A DNA stretch of 64,000 bases, taken from the NCBI GenBank assembly GCA_019636095.1, contig JAHBYF010000002.1, forward strand, positions 186,001 through 250,000, written 5' to 3'. The stretch's first letter is position 1; each line of letters starts with the position of its first letter. Positions 45,714 to 53,844 of this stretch are shown here, piece by piece. The notes under the pieces are model-generated. The model had not been told where the DNA came from and made no database searches. It saw nothing but the letters and a program-made list of their open reading frames with translations. Position numbers and translations under genes: made by a program. Source of the DNA: Hyphomonadaceae bacterium (lineage in GTDB: Bacteria > Pseudomonadota > Alphaproteobacteria > Caulobacterales > Aquidulcibacteraceae).

Positions 45714-47149
45714 GCGGCGAACGTCATAATAAGGACGATCGCTGCGATGTTGAGCCCGAAGCCGACGGTGAGCATGCGCCGAAGCGTGATCAGCCCCGAG
45801 GAATAGGCGATCGCGTTGGGCGCAGTGGCGATTGGCAGCATGAACGCAAAGCTGGCAGCGATCGCGACTGGGAACGCGAGTTGTTGTAGCGGCGTGCCGG
45901 TGGCCGCAGCCACCGCCGCGACCACCGGCAACATCGAGGTAAGTGTCGCCACGTTGCTGGCGAGTTCGGAGACGAGAATCGTAACCGCAACCAGAAGCGC
46001 TACAAGCGCGAAGGTGGAGATACCATCAAGTCCGCTGATCCAATCGCCGATCCAGGCGGCGAGGCCAGTGCTTTCCATTGCCGCGGCGAGCGAAAGGCCG
46101 CCGCCAAAGAGTATGGCGATGCCCCAAGGGATGCGTTCGGCGGTTTTCCAGTCGATAAGTTTTTCGCCGCCACCGCGTCCCGAGGGGATGAGAAAGAGAA
46201 GCAGCGCGCCAGAAATCGCTATGCCGGTGTCACTGAGTGACTGAAGCCCCGGCAGTTTGGTGATTTCGGTGCGCGCCATCCACGCGAGCGCTACGACCAC
46301 AAACACCACGCCAATGCGTACTTCTGGGCGTGTCATCGGACCGAGCGCCTTGAGGGCCTCCTTGATGACGTCGCCGATGGCTTCGAATCGCGTCTGTCCT
46401 TTGCCGAACAAGGGCCAACACAGAAGCAACCACGCCACCGGCATCATCAGCAGCATCATCGGCAAGGCGTGGCCCATCCAGTCGATGAAGGTGATGGGTT
46501 CGCCGGCGCGTTCGAAGAAGGCCATGCCGATAAGATTGGTGGGTGAGCCCACCGGCGTGCCAATGCCGCCTATCGTGGCTGCGTGAGCGACGCCTAGCGT
46601 CAACGCGCCGCCGAGAGCAAGATCGGGTTTGTCTCCGCCAGACATCGCACGCGCCGCGCCAATCGCAATTGGAACAAGCATCAAAGTCGTCGCGGTGTTG
46701 GAGATCCACATTGAGATCAGCATCGAGGCGATCATAAAGCCGCCGACGAGCGCGACTGGACGGCCGCCGGCGACAGACGCGATTGAAAGCGCGATACGCT
46801 CATGTAAGCGCCAGCGTTCGACGCAGGCGGCGAGCATGAAGCCGCCGATAAATAGAAACACGATCGGGTCAGCGTAGGGCGCCGCTGCATTCTTCATGCT
46901 GAGAGCGCCAAGCAAAGGCAGGGCGGCTAGAGGAATGAGGGCGGTCGCGGCGATCGGGATCGCCTCCGTGACCCACCACACAACCATCAACAAGACGAGC
47001 GAGACGACGCGCCAGGCTTCGGGGGATAGTCCCTCCGGCGGCGACAGCGTCTGAATGCCGAGCGCCAGGGCGGGGCCCAGGATGAGCCCCACCCAACGGC
47101 CGATGCGGCCAAAGCCCGTATCCTCGCCGGCGATGCCTTCGTCGGTCAT
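45710..47149 (-). CDS. DASS/SLC13-family anion:Na+ symporter
   Basis: The 479-residue inner-membrane protein has about 12 hydrophobic segments. Blocks typical of divalent anion:sodium symporters include WWVTEAIPIAATALIPLAALPL near residue 65, NTATTLMLVPIAIG (about 150) and the SNT/SNV-type motifs, here NTATT and ELASNVATLTSMLPV near residue 410. These usually take up dicarboxylates such as succinate or malate, or sulfate; the substrate cannot be fixed from sequence. It starts with ATG at 47149, diverging from the tRNA-Leu. Confidence 0.88.
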   Translation of the reverse strand: MTDEGIAGEDTGFGRIGRWVGLILGPALALGIQTLSPPEGLSPEAWRVVSLVLLMVVWWVTEAIPIAATALIPLAALPLLGALSMKNAAAPYADPIVFLFIGGFMLAACVERWRLHERIALSIASVAGGRPVALVGGFMIASMLISMWISNTATTLMLVPIAIGAARAMSGGDKPDLALGGALTLGVAHAATIGGIGTPVGSPTNLIGMAFFERAGEPITFIDWMGHALPMMLLMMPVAWLLLCWPLFGKGQTRFEAIGDVIKEALKALGPMTRPEVRIGVVFVVVALAWMARTEITKLPGLQSLSDTGIAISGALLLFLIPSGRGGGEKLIDWKTAERIPWGIAILFGGGLSLAAAMESTGLAAWIGDWISGLDGISTFALVALLVAVTILVSELASNVATLTSMLPVVAAVAAATGTPLQQLAFPVAIAASFAFMLPIATAPNAIAYSSGLITLRRMLTVGFGLNIAAIVLIMTFAA

Positions 47150-47218
47150 GCTCTCCCCCGCCTGCGGAATTTGCCACCCGCTGCCCGCCTCTTACCTGAG
47201 CAGACCCGCGCGGGAAAC

Positions 47219-47247
47219 TTGAAGAGGAAAAGGTTGCTGGCTAAAGG
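47219..47247 (+). promoter_or_regulatory. Putative promoter of tRNA-Leu
   Basis: TTGAAG (47219-47224) and TAAAGG (47242-47247) are 17 bases apart, ending 10 bases before the mature tRNA start. Match to consensus is partial. Confidence 0.35.
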
Positions 47248-47257
47248 GGTGGTCGTT

Positions 47258-47342
47258 GCCCCTGTGGTGGAATTGGTAGACGCGCCGGACTCAAAATCCG
47301 GTACCGCAAGGTGTGTCGGTTCGACTCCGACCGGGGGCACCA
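47258..47342 (+). tRNA. tRNA-Leu (anticodon CAA)
   Basis: The 85-nt sequence folds as a class II (long variable arm) tRNA. GCCCCTG pairs with CGGGGGC in the acceptor stem; the D arm has TGGTGGAATTGGTAGA; the anticodon stem-loop GCCGGA-CTCAAAA-TCCGGT carries CAA; the T arm has GGTTCGACTCC. The CCA end is encoded (47340-47342). It reads UUG codons. Confidence 0.97.
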
Positions 47343-47431
47343 TTTGTCTCGCTTATGATTTCCGGCGCGAAATGAGATTGTGACCACGGTGCGCGATGAC
47401 GGCTTGGCCCGAAGCGTGCTAGCGGCGTGGC

Positions 47432-48016
47432 ATGCTCAACGGCCTTAAAGACCGCACCATCGCGCTGGCGCGCAGCCCTCATGCTGAGAAGGCGCTGTTT
47501 GCCATCTCGTTTGCCGAGAGTTCGTTCTTTCCGTTGCCACCCGATTTGTTGCTCGGTCCAATGGCCGCGGCCGAGCCTTCAAGGTGGTTGCGATACGCCA
47601 TGACCTGCACGGTGGCTTCCGTGCTGGGCGGCCTGCTGGGATACGCCATCGGCATGTTCCTGATGGACAGCGTTGGCGACGTCATCCTGCGCGTGTTTGG
47701 CTATGCCGGAGAGCGCCGTGAGGCGCTCGAAGCTCAATACGCTGAGTATGGGCTATGGGTGATCTTGATTAAGGGGCTCACCCCGATCCCATATAAGTTG
47801 GTGACAATCGTCTCTGGCGCGTTGCATTTCTCGCTGCCGGTGTTCGTGGCGGCGTCTATTGCGACGCGCGGAGCGCGCTTTGCGCTGGTTTCGTGGCTTT
47901 TTCAAAAGTTCGGCCCGGCGATGGGGCCGGTCATCGAAAAGCGCTTGGGGTTGGTGTTGTTGGGCGCCGCCCTGCTGATCGTCAGCGGTTTCGTCATTCT
48001 CCATTTCATGCACTAA
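47432..48016 (+). CDS. YqaA-like/DedA-related membrane protein
   Basis: The 194-residue inner-membrane protein has AISFAESSFFPLPPDLLLGPM (about residue 25), the glycine-rich VLGGLLGYAIGMFL helix and KGLTPIPYKLVTIVSGALHF near residue 115, which are the marks of the YqaA branch of the SNARE-associated/DedA superfamily. These proteins are linked to membrane homeostasis and lipid flipping. The gene lies 52 bases before dsbB on the same strand. Confidence 0.87.
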   Translation: MLNGLKDRTIALARSPHAEKALFAISFAESSFFPLPPDLLLGPMAAAEPSRWLRYAMTCTVASVLGGLLGYAIGMFLMDSVGDVILRVFGYAGERREALEAQYAEYGLWVILIKGLTPIPYKLVTIVSGALHFSLPVFVAASIATRGARFALVSWLFQKFGPAMGPVIEKRLGLVLLGAALLIVSGFVILHFMH

Positions 48017-48068
48017 ACGCGGCGGCGCGCCGCAGACGATGGCCGTAATTTCACGCTAGGATCGCGTC

Positions 48069-48560
48069 ATGGTTTCTCGTTTGCGCCCCATCTGGCCGCT
48101 CCTGACGCTGCTCATCTCCGGCGCAATGCTGGGAACGGCGATCCTCTATTTTCAGAACTATCTCGGCTTGCAGCCGTGCGCGCTCTGTATGCAGCAGCGC
48201 CACTGGCATTGGGCCGTGATTGGCGTGTCCGCGCTCGCTTTTGTTGTGACGCGGGTGCAGCCGAAATGGACGGCTTGGGCAATCGTTCTGGTAGGCCTCG
48301 TTCTGCTCGGTAGCGCCGGAATGGGCGCGTACCACGTGGCGGTTGAACAAAAATGGGTGGTGGCCCAATGCGATGTTGGCGCGGTCGACCCGTCGCAATT
48401 GAGCCTCGACAACCTCGGCGAGAACTTGCATCCCCCACGCTGTGATGAAATCGCGTGGTCGTGGTTGGGCATTTCGATGGCGGGTTACAATGCGATAATT
48501 TCGCTGGCGTTGGCGCTTGCGAGCTTTTACGTGGCGCTCGCCGGAAAGCGCGAACAATGA
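48069..48560 (+). CDS. dsbB: Disulfide bond formation protein DsbB
   Basis: DsbB reoxidises DsbA and passes electrons to quinone. The 163-residue membrane protein has four hydrophobic helices, the CxxC pair Cys37-Cys40 (QPCALCMQQRHWHW) near the second helix and a periplasmic loop with Cys101 and Cys125. The dsbA partner is not in the window. It overlaps coq7 by 4 bases (ATGA). Confidence 0.92.
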   Translation: MVSRLRPIWPLLTLLISGAMLGTAILYFQNYLGLQPCALCMQQRHWHWAVIGVSALAFVVTRVQPKWTAWAIVLVGLVLLGSAGMGAYHVAVEQKWVVAQCDVGAVDPSQLSLDNLGENLHPPRCDEIAWSWLGISMAGYNAIISLALALASFYVALAGKREQ

Positions 48561-49117
48561 ACCGCTTGCATCGGCCTATGCCCGGCGAAAACGTGGCCAA
48601 GCGCCGGCTCGATGAGATGGTCCGCGTCGATCATGCGGGCGAATACGGTGCTGTTCAGATTTATCGCGGACAGAAAGCAGTGTTCAGCCGCATTGAGGGT
48701 AAGTCGCATGCGGCGAAGCTCATCGCCGAGATGGAGGCTGGCGAACAAGAGCATCTGCGAACCTTCGATCGTCTGATCGCGGAGCGTCGCGTGCGCCCGA
48801 CATTGATGGCGCCGGTTTGGCGCGTCGCCGGCTTTGGCTTGGGCGCGATTACGGCGCTGATCGGAGAAGAAGCGGCGCACGCTTGCACCGAGGCGGTCGA
48901 GGAAGTGATCGAAAAACATTATGGCCATCAGAGTGACGAACTCGAAGGTGTGGACGCCGAACTGAAATATGTGGTCGACAAATTCCGAGACGATGAAATC
49001 GCCCACAAAGACAGCGCCGTCGAACAAGGCGCGCATCAGGCGCCGGCCTATCCCGTGCTGTCGGCGGTGATCAAATTTGGCTGTCGCGCTGCGATCCGGA
49101 TCTCGGAAAAGATATGA
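48557..49117 (+). CDS. coq7: Demethoxyubiquinone hydroxylase (COQ7 family)
   Basis: COQ7 hydroxylates demethoxyubiquinone in the next-to-last step of ubiquinone synthesis. The 186-residue protein has the di-iron ligands in four helices: MVRVDHAGEYGAVQIYRGQ, MEAGEQEHLRTFDRL, IGEEAAHACTEAVEEVIEKHY and KFRDDEIAHKDSAV. The N terminus (MNRLHRPMPGENVAKRRLDEM) is standard. It overlaps dsbB and the following GNAT gene, so the three probably form one unit, consistent with DsbB needing quinone. Confidence 0.95.
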   Translation: MNRLHRPMPGENVAKRRLDEMVRVDHAGEYGAVQIYRGQKAVFSRIEGKSHAAKLIAEMEAGEQEHLRTFDRLIAERRVRPTLMAPVWRVAGFGLGAITALIGEEAAHACTEAVEEVIEKHYGHQSDELEGVDAELKYVVDKFRDDEIAHKDSAVEQGAHQAPAYPVLSAVIKFGCRAAIRISEKI

Positions 49118-49722
49118 ACGTCGACGTACGGCCACTGCACGCAGACGAGCTTGATGCGGCCGCGGCAGTCTTAAGCGATGCATTCGTTCATGAGGCGGGG
49201 CTTAACTATTGGCTGCGTCAGGACGCCAGCAAAGAGCGCAGCCGTCGAAAGTTCTTCGATGCTGTCTTGCGCGACATGCTTCATCCCAAGCGTGAGGTAC
49301 ATGTCGCCGAGACCGATGGAGTGACGCAAGGCGCCGCGATCTGGCTCGGGCCGGGCTTGAAGGCGTTCGATTTTCCTTGGTGGCGCGAGCTTTTTTACAC
49401 GCCGCTTTTTCTGTCGATTGCGGGCGTGGCCGGCCTTGAGCGGGCGCGGGAATTGGGTGCGCGCCTGACTTCGTGTCATCCGGCTGTGCCGCATGCGCAT
49501 CTGCAGTTTTTGGGTGTTTCGAGCGCGGCGCAGGGGCACGGAATCGGTTCGGCCATCTTGAAGCAGACGCTGGCGCCGCTCGATGCGAGCGGGACAGTCG
49601 GATATCTCGAAGCTTCGACAGAGCGAAACGTGGCGCTTTACGCGCGCCACGGCTTTGAAGTCACGAACGAGTTCGACCTGCCGGGTCTGCACTTCTGGTG
49701 CATGACGCGGATGCCGCGCTAG
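49114..49722 (+). CDS. GNAT-family N-acetyltransferase
   Basis: The 202-residue product has the GNAT core: LHADELDAAAAVLSDAFVHE at the N terminus, HLQFLGVSSAAQGHGIGSAILKQ (about residue 130) containing the acetyl-CoA-binding Q-x-x-G-x-G motif, and GYLEASTERNVALYARHGFEV near 170. The acceptor is unknown. It overlaps the coq7 stop by ATGA. Its stop shares bases with that of the convergent methyltransferase. Confidence 0.9.
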   Translation: MNVDVRPLHADELDAAAAVLSDAFVHEAGLNYWLRQDASKERSRRKFFDAVLRDMLHPKREVHVAETDGVTQGAAIWLGPGLKAFDFPWWRELFYTPLFLSIAGVAGLERARELGARLTSCHPAVPHAHLQFLGVSSAAQGHGIGSAILKQTLAPLDASGTVGYLEASTERNVALYARHGFEVTNEFDLPGLHFWCMTRMPR

Positions 49723-50633
49723 TCGCCGGGTTTTTCGCAGGCGGATTTTTCTTCCGTGTTCAGCGCATCGGATAAACGCATTTTGGCGCTGCCGGGCTCC
49801 AACGGCTTCTGCTGGCTTTCGTGCGGGGACCAGCCTGTAGCGGTGAGAATTTCAAACGTGGCGCGGACGCGGTTGTCATCATCGCTATAGCGTTCGCGAT
49901 AAATCTCAAACGCGCGCGCGAGGATGCGGCGGCTTAAGCCGCGTGAACTGCGTTCACGCAGCGCCGACGTCTCCCCCATCGCACGCAAGTCAGCGAGGAG
50001 GCGCATGGGCTCTCCGTAGCGCACCGTGACGACGTCGCGATCGGCCGCCGGAAGCGCAAAGCCCGCGCGTTGCAGAAGGCCGGCGATATCCTGCAAGTCA
50101 GCGAATGGCGAAACGCGCGGGCCGGCGCCGCCGGTGAGTTCGGATTCTGCTTCAATGAGGGATAGCCGCAGCTCGTGCAGCGTCTCGCCGCCGAAGAGTG
50201 AGGCGAGTAGGAGACCGTCAGGCTTCAGCGCGAGGCGCAACTGGATGAGCGCGCCGGGGAGGTCGTTGATCCAGTGCAGCGCGAGCGGCGAGACGATCAG
50301 GTCGAATGAGCCAGGCGCGAAGGGAAAGTGCTCGGGGTCGATCGTAACATCGCCGTTGCTGAAGTCGGCCCTTATGACGGAAGATCGCCCAACCCTGCGC
50401 GGAAGGTCGTCGCGCATTCGCATTTCCAGATCGAATGCCTCGTAGGCGCCGAGGACGAGGACGTTTGGAAACGGCCTGGGGATTTCCTCCAATCGATCCG
50501 CCAAGTCCGCCGCGACGCGCTCGTGCAAAAACGCCGCCTCCCGAAGAGAGGCGCGCGCGCGGCGCTTGCGCTGGCGCACAAGCCGTGGCTCGAATGGACC
50601 GTAAATCCCAGACTTCGGGGCGGGATCGCTCAT
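49719..50633 (-). CDS. BioC/NDUFAF5-like SAM-dependent methyltransferase
   Basis: The roughly 304-residue protein has an N-terminal FEPRLVRQRKRRA segment and a class I methyltransferase fold: NVLVLGAYEAFDLEM for motif I, FPFAPGSFDLIVSPLALHWINDLPG near residue 115, and RLALKPDGLLLASLFGGETLHELR. The pattern fits the NDUFAF5 branch, whose members act on a complex I subunit in mitochondria, and BioC of biotin synthesis. Which reaction it has here is unclear. The ATG at 50633 is chosen; a GTG six bases upstream is also possible. It diverges from comF. Confidence 0.85.
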   Translation of the reverse strand: MSDPAPKSGIYGPFEPRLVRQRKRRARASLREAAFLHERVAADLADRLEEIPRPFPNVLVLGAYEAFDLEMRMRDDLPRRVGRSSVIRADFSNGDVTIDPEHFPFAPGSFDLIVSPLALHWINDLPGALIQLRLALKPDGLLLASLFGGETLHELRLSLIEAESELTGGAGPRVSPFADLQDIAGLLQRAGFALPAADRDVVTVRYGEPMRLLADLRAMGETSALRERSSRGLSRRILARAFEIYRERYSDDDNRVRATFEILTATGWSPHESQQKPLEPGSAKMRLSDALNTEEKSACEKPGD

Positions 50634-50676
50634 GGGCACATCCTATCGCGCAGCAGGCACATTTCGGAAACGCGGC

Positions 50677-51393
50677 GTGATCTCGCGCCTGTCCGACCTC
50701 ATCTGGCCGCCGCGCTCGCTTCTGTCGGACGCCATCGTCGACCGTCCCGGCGTGATCGAGGCCGAACTCTGGGGCGAACTCAAATTTCTGGCCGATCCGC
50801 TCTGTCAGTGCTGCGGTTTCCCACTGCCTGACGGCGCCAGCCCTGGTGATATCTGCGGCGCTTGCGCTGGGCGGAAACCGGCCTACGACACGGCTCGCGC
50901 ACCGCTGGCTTACGACGATCACGCGCGCCGGCTGATCCTGGATTTGAAGCGCGGCGGGCGGCGCGATGGCCTACCGGTTTTTGCGAAGTGGATGTCCGCC
51001 GCCGCAGCGGAGCAACTCGCGAAGGCGGATTTCCTGGCGCCGGCTCCCATGCATTGGACGCGCCTCGCCGCGCGGAGTTTCAACCAAGCCGCATGGTTGA
51101 CGCACGCGTTGGCGCGCGCAAGCGGCAAGCCGTGGAAACCCGGAGCGCTGACTAGGGTTAAGCGGCGCAGGAGCCAGGCTGGGCTCTCAGCTTCGGAACG
51201 GCGCAGGAACGTTGGCGGGGCGATCAAGGCCTTTGGCAGCTACACAGGTAAGACGGTCCTCGTGGTGGACGATGTTTTCACCACCGGAGCGACTTTAGAG
51301 GCATGCGCCCGTGCATTGCGTAAAGCTGGCGCTGCAGAAGTGCATGCAGTGACACTGGCGCGTGTTGTTAGACCAGCTGATATTTCTATCTGA
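50677..51393 (+). CDS. comF: ComF-family protein (phosphoribosyltransferase-like)
   Basis: ComF proteins take part in DNA uptake or recombination. The 238-residue product has the N-terminal Zn-finger-like CQCCGFPLPDG and CGACAG (four Cys, near residues 45-70) and a phosphoribosyltransferase-type PRPP loop VLVVDDVFTTGATLEACARAL (about residue 190). The GTG at 50677 gives VISRLSDLIWPPRSLLS, the usual start; an ATG at 50632 would overlap the divergent methyltransferase. The glutaredoxin gene follows after 15 bases. Confidence 0.88.
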   Translation: MISRLSDLIWPPRSLLSDAIVDRPGVIEAELWGELKFLADPLCQCCGFPLPDGASPGDICGACAGRKPAYDTARAPLAYDDHARRLILDLKRGGRRDGLPVFAKWMSAAAAEQLAKADFLAPAPMHWTRLAARSFNQAAWLTHALARASGKPWKPGALTRVKRRRSQAGLSASERRRNVGGAIKAFGSYTGKTVLVVDDVFTTGATLEACARALRKAGAAEVHAVTLARVVRPADISI

Positions 51394-51408
51394 CAGTTTG
51401 AGTCGGAT

Positions 51409-51666
51409 ATGGCCCAGGTAACCGTCTACACGCGCGCCTTTTGCCCGTACTGCACGCGAGCCATCGCGTTGCTGCAACGCAAGGGAGTGGAAGTGAAAGA
51501 GATCGACGCCACCGGCTGTCCGCTGACTCGCCAGGAGATGATCCAACGCTCCGGGCGATGGACGTTCCCGCAGATTTTCGTTGGCGATCGGCACGTCGGC
51601 GGCTGTGACGATCTGCATGCGCTAGAGCAAAACGGCGGGCTCGATCCGCTGTTGGCAGGCGCCTGA
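51409..51666 (+). CDS. grxC: Glutaredoxin 3
   Basis: The 85-residue protein is a dithiol glutaredoxin with the active site Cys12-Pro-Tyr-Cys15 in RAFCPYCTRAIAL, then the conserved WTFPQIFVGDRHVGGCDDL with the cis-Pro and GG glutathione-binding part. It reduces disulfides with glutathione; gshB in the same window supplies the thiol. It shares one base (A of the stop TGA and ATG) with the next gene. Confidence 0.96.
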   Translation: MAQVTVYTRAFCPYCTRAIALLQRKGVEVKEIDATGCPLTRQEMIQRSGRWTFPQIFVGDRHVGGCDDLHALEQNGGLDPLLAGA

Positions 51667-52493
51667 TGCGCAAGTTGCGGGTTGCGGCGGTTCAGCTGCG
51701 TTCAGGGATCGATCCGAAAGCCAATCGCGAAGCGGCGATGCCATTGCTGCGTGAGGCTGCGTCTGCCGGCGCGCGCTTCATTGCGACGCCCGAGTGCACG
51801 ATGGTGCTAGACCGTGAAAAACCGCGGATGCTGAAGACGATCAGCTCGGTCGAGATTGAAAAGGAGATCAAGGCCTGGGGCTCGGCGGCGCAAGAGCTTG
51901 GCGTTTGGCTGCTCCTCGGCTCAGGCTCGATCGACGCCGGCAACGGCAAAGTGTGGAACCGCTCGTTCGTGTTCGATCCGAGCGGCAAGGTCGTCGCCAA
52001 ATATGACAAGATCAATCTGTTCGACGTGACGCTCGGCGGCGGCGAGATGTATCGCGAGAGCGACTCGTTCGAAGGCGGTTCTGAAGCAGTGCTCGTCACG
52101 GGGCCGATGGACGCGAAGATCGGCCTAACGATTTGCTACGACGTGCGTTTCGCACCGCTCTATAGCGCATTGGCGCGTGGCGGGGCAGAAGTGATCGCCG
52201 TGCCGGCGGCTTTCACTGTGCCGACAGGCCAGGCGCATTGGGAAACGCTGCTGCGGGCGCGGGCGATCGAGACACACTGTTATGTCATCGCGCCGGCTCA
52301 GGGCGGCAAGCACGAGGACGGCCGCTCGACGTATGGGCATTCGCTGATCATCGACCCTTGGGGCAAAGTGATCGCTGCACTGGATCACGATGAGCCGGGT
52401 TACATTGTTGCCGATCTCGACCTAGATGCTGTTGCGGTCGCGCGGGAGAAGATCCCGGCGTGGCAAGGCGGACGCAACTTCACGGGACCATGA
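51666..52493 (+). CDS. Carbon-nitrogen hydrolase (Nit/omega-amidase family)
   Basis: The 275-residue product has the nitrilase-superfamily triad Glu43 (TPECTM), Lys117 (KYDKINLFDV) and Cys159 (GLTICYDVRFAPLY). The context KYDKINLFDVTLGGG resembles the Nit2/deaminated-glutathione amidase group, which removes deaminated glutathione or alpha-ketoglutaramate. Its neighbour is a glutaredoxin and the gene overlaps the following DUF1178 gene by ATGA, so a role in glutathione repair is plausible. Confidence 0.9.
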   Translation: MRKLRVAAVQLRSGIDPKANREAAMPLLREAASAGARFIATPECTMVLDREKPRMLKTISSVEIEKEIKAWGSAAQELGVWLLLGSGSIDAGNGKVWNRSFVFDPSGKVVAKYDKINLFDVTLGGGEMYRESDSFEGGSEAVLVTGPMDAKIGLTICYDVRFAPLYSALARGGAEVIAVPAAFTVPTGQAHWETLLRARAIETHCYVIAPAQGGKHEDGRSTYGHSLIIDPWGKVIAALDHDEPGYIVADLDLDAVAVAREKIPAWQGGRNFTGP

Positions 52494-52915
52494 TCAAGTA
52501 CGACCTCCGGTGCGATAAGGGTGACGAGTTCGAAGCCTGGTTTGGCTCGATCGCCGATTACGACAAGCAGGCGGAGGCAGGCTTGGTCGAGTGTCCGCAC
52601 TGCGGCTCCAAGCACGTAGAGAAAGCGCCGATGGCGCCTTCGGTGCAGACGGCGCGCAAGAAGGCTGAGCGCAGCGAGCGCGCGGTGGCCATGGCGATGG
52701 CGGCGAAGGTACGCGAGCACATCAAGGACAATTTTGACTATGTCGGCGACAAGTTCGCTGACGAAGCGCGCAAGATGCACGCGGGCGAAAGCGAAGAGCG
52801 CGCGATCTGGGGCGAAGCGACGCCGGAGCAGGCGCAAGAGCTGGCGGACGAAGGCATTCCCGCTGCGCCGCTGCCTGCGGAGTTGGCGCCGGTGCAGCCA
52901 AAGAAGCTGAACTAG
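52490..52915 (+). CDS. DUF1178 family protein
   Basis: The 141-residue protein starts MIKYDLRCDKGDEFEAWF and has a zinc-ribbon-like C-x2-C (ECPHCGSKHVEKAPMAPSV) near residue 35. A charged helical stretch (AMAAKVREHIKDNFDYVGD) follows, and an acidic Ala/Pro tail ends the protein. The family has no known function. It is coupled to the amidase gene by an ATGA overlap. It is the last gene before a convergent ubiG. Confidence 0.9.
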   Translation: MIKYDLRCDKGDEFEAWFGSIADYDKQAEAGLVECPHCGSKHVEKAPMAPSVQTARKKAERSERAVAMAMAAKVREHIKDNFDYVGDKFADEARKMHAGESEERAIWGEATPEQAQELADEGIPAAPLPAELAPVQPKKLN

Positions 52916-52931
52916 TGGTGCGTGGCGCCGC

Positions 52932-53006
52932 GCTTCGACAAGCTCAGCGTGACGCCAATTCTAACACCGAAGCCAAACTAGCGTCGGCCTGAGCCTGTCG
53001 AAGGCC
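52932..53006. repeat. Inverted repeat between convergent DUF1178 and ubiG
   Basis: GCTTCGACAAGCTCAGC (52932-52948) is an inverted match to GCCTGAGCCTGTCGAAGGC (52987-53005) separated by about 38 bases. Sequences of this type recur in many alphaproteobacterial intergenic regions. It could serve as a terminator for both converging genes or be a REP-type repeat. Confidence 0.65.
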
Positions 53007-53017
53007 AGAGCGGAGCC

Positions 53018-53737
53018 TCAGTTCCTGCGGCCCGTCATCATGTAGTTGACGTCGATGTCGCGAGAGATCGCCCAGCCGTTGCCGAGCGGTTGGTAGGTGA
53101 TCCCCACCGGCTCATCCCAGTGCAGCGTCGGCGCGCCGATGCGGATTTCTTCTGGCGTGACGAGCTTGTCGTAATCGTGGGCGCCTTCGGGGGCCCATTT
53201 GAGGATGCGTTCGGCGCCGGTGATGGCGAGAGCGCGGGCTTTGGTTGTGCGGTTGATGGTGGAGAGGATGAGCAGGCCGCCGGGTGCGACGAGTGCAGAG
53301 GCGGCGGAAAGGAACGCGCTTACATCAGAGACGTGCTCGATAATCTCGAGCGCCGTCACCAATTCGAATTGCGCACCGCGTTCGACGAGCGCTTCGGCTG
53401 TTGTGTTCTGGAAATCGATCTCCAGGCCGGCTTGCTCCGCGTAGGCGCTCGCCGCGCCGATCGCCTCGGCGGAGGCGTCGATTCCTGTGAGCTTTGCGCC
53501 CATGCGCGCGAGCGGTACCGAGACGAGGCCGCCGCCGCAGCCGAGGTCGAGCGTCATCACGCCATCGAGTGGTTTGCGGGCGCCTTTGCCGAAGTGCTTC
53601 AGCGCCAGATCGCGAATGTGCGTGAGCCGCACCGGGTTCAGGCGGTGCAATGCGCCGAAGGGGCCTTTGGGATTCCACCACTCAGCGGCGAGTGCGCTGA
53701 ACTTGGCGATCTCGGCGGGGTCGGTGGTGGCAGCCAT
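53018..53737 (-). CDS. ubiG: Ubiquinone biosynthesis O-methyltransferase
   Basis: UbiG catalyses both O-methylations of ubiquinone synthesis. The 239-residue protein begins TTDPAEIAKFSALAAEWWNPKGPF, a family signature, with motif I LDLGCGGG (residues 63-70), then GIDASAEAIGAASAYAEQ and VTALEIIEHVSDVSAF, and ends with IDVNYMMTGRR. coq7 in the same window works in the same pathway. Confidence 0.96.
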   Translation of the reverse strand: MAATTDPAEIAKFSALAAEWWNPKGPFGALHRLNPVRLTHIRDLALKHFGKGARKPLDGVMTLDLGCGGGLVSVPLARMGAKLTGIDASAEAIGAASAYAEQAGLEIDFQNTTAEALVERGAQFELVTALEIIEHVSDVSAFLSAASALVAPGGLLILSTINRTTKARALAITGAERILKWAPEGAHDYDKLVTPEEIRIGAPTLHWDEPVGITYQPLGNGWAISRDIDVNYMMTGRRN

Positions 53738-53844
53738 CTGCTATCCAGATCGGCGCGGGAACGATGCCGGTCAAGGCGTATCGCCAAAGCTAGGAAGCGT
53801 GCTAATGCCGCTGGCAACGCTTCGGAAAACGACACGCTCCTCCC

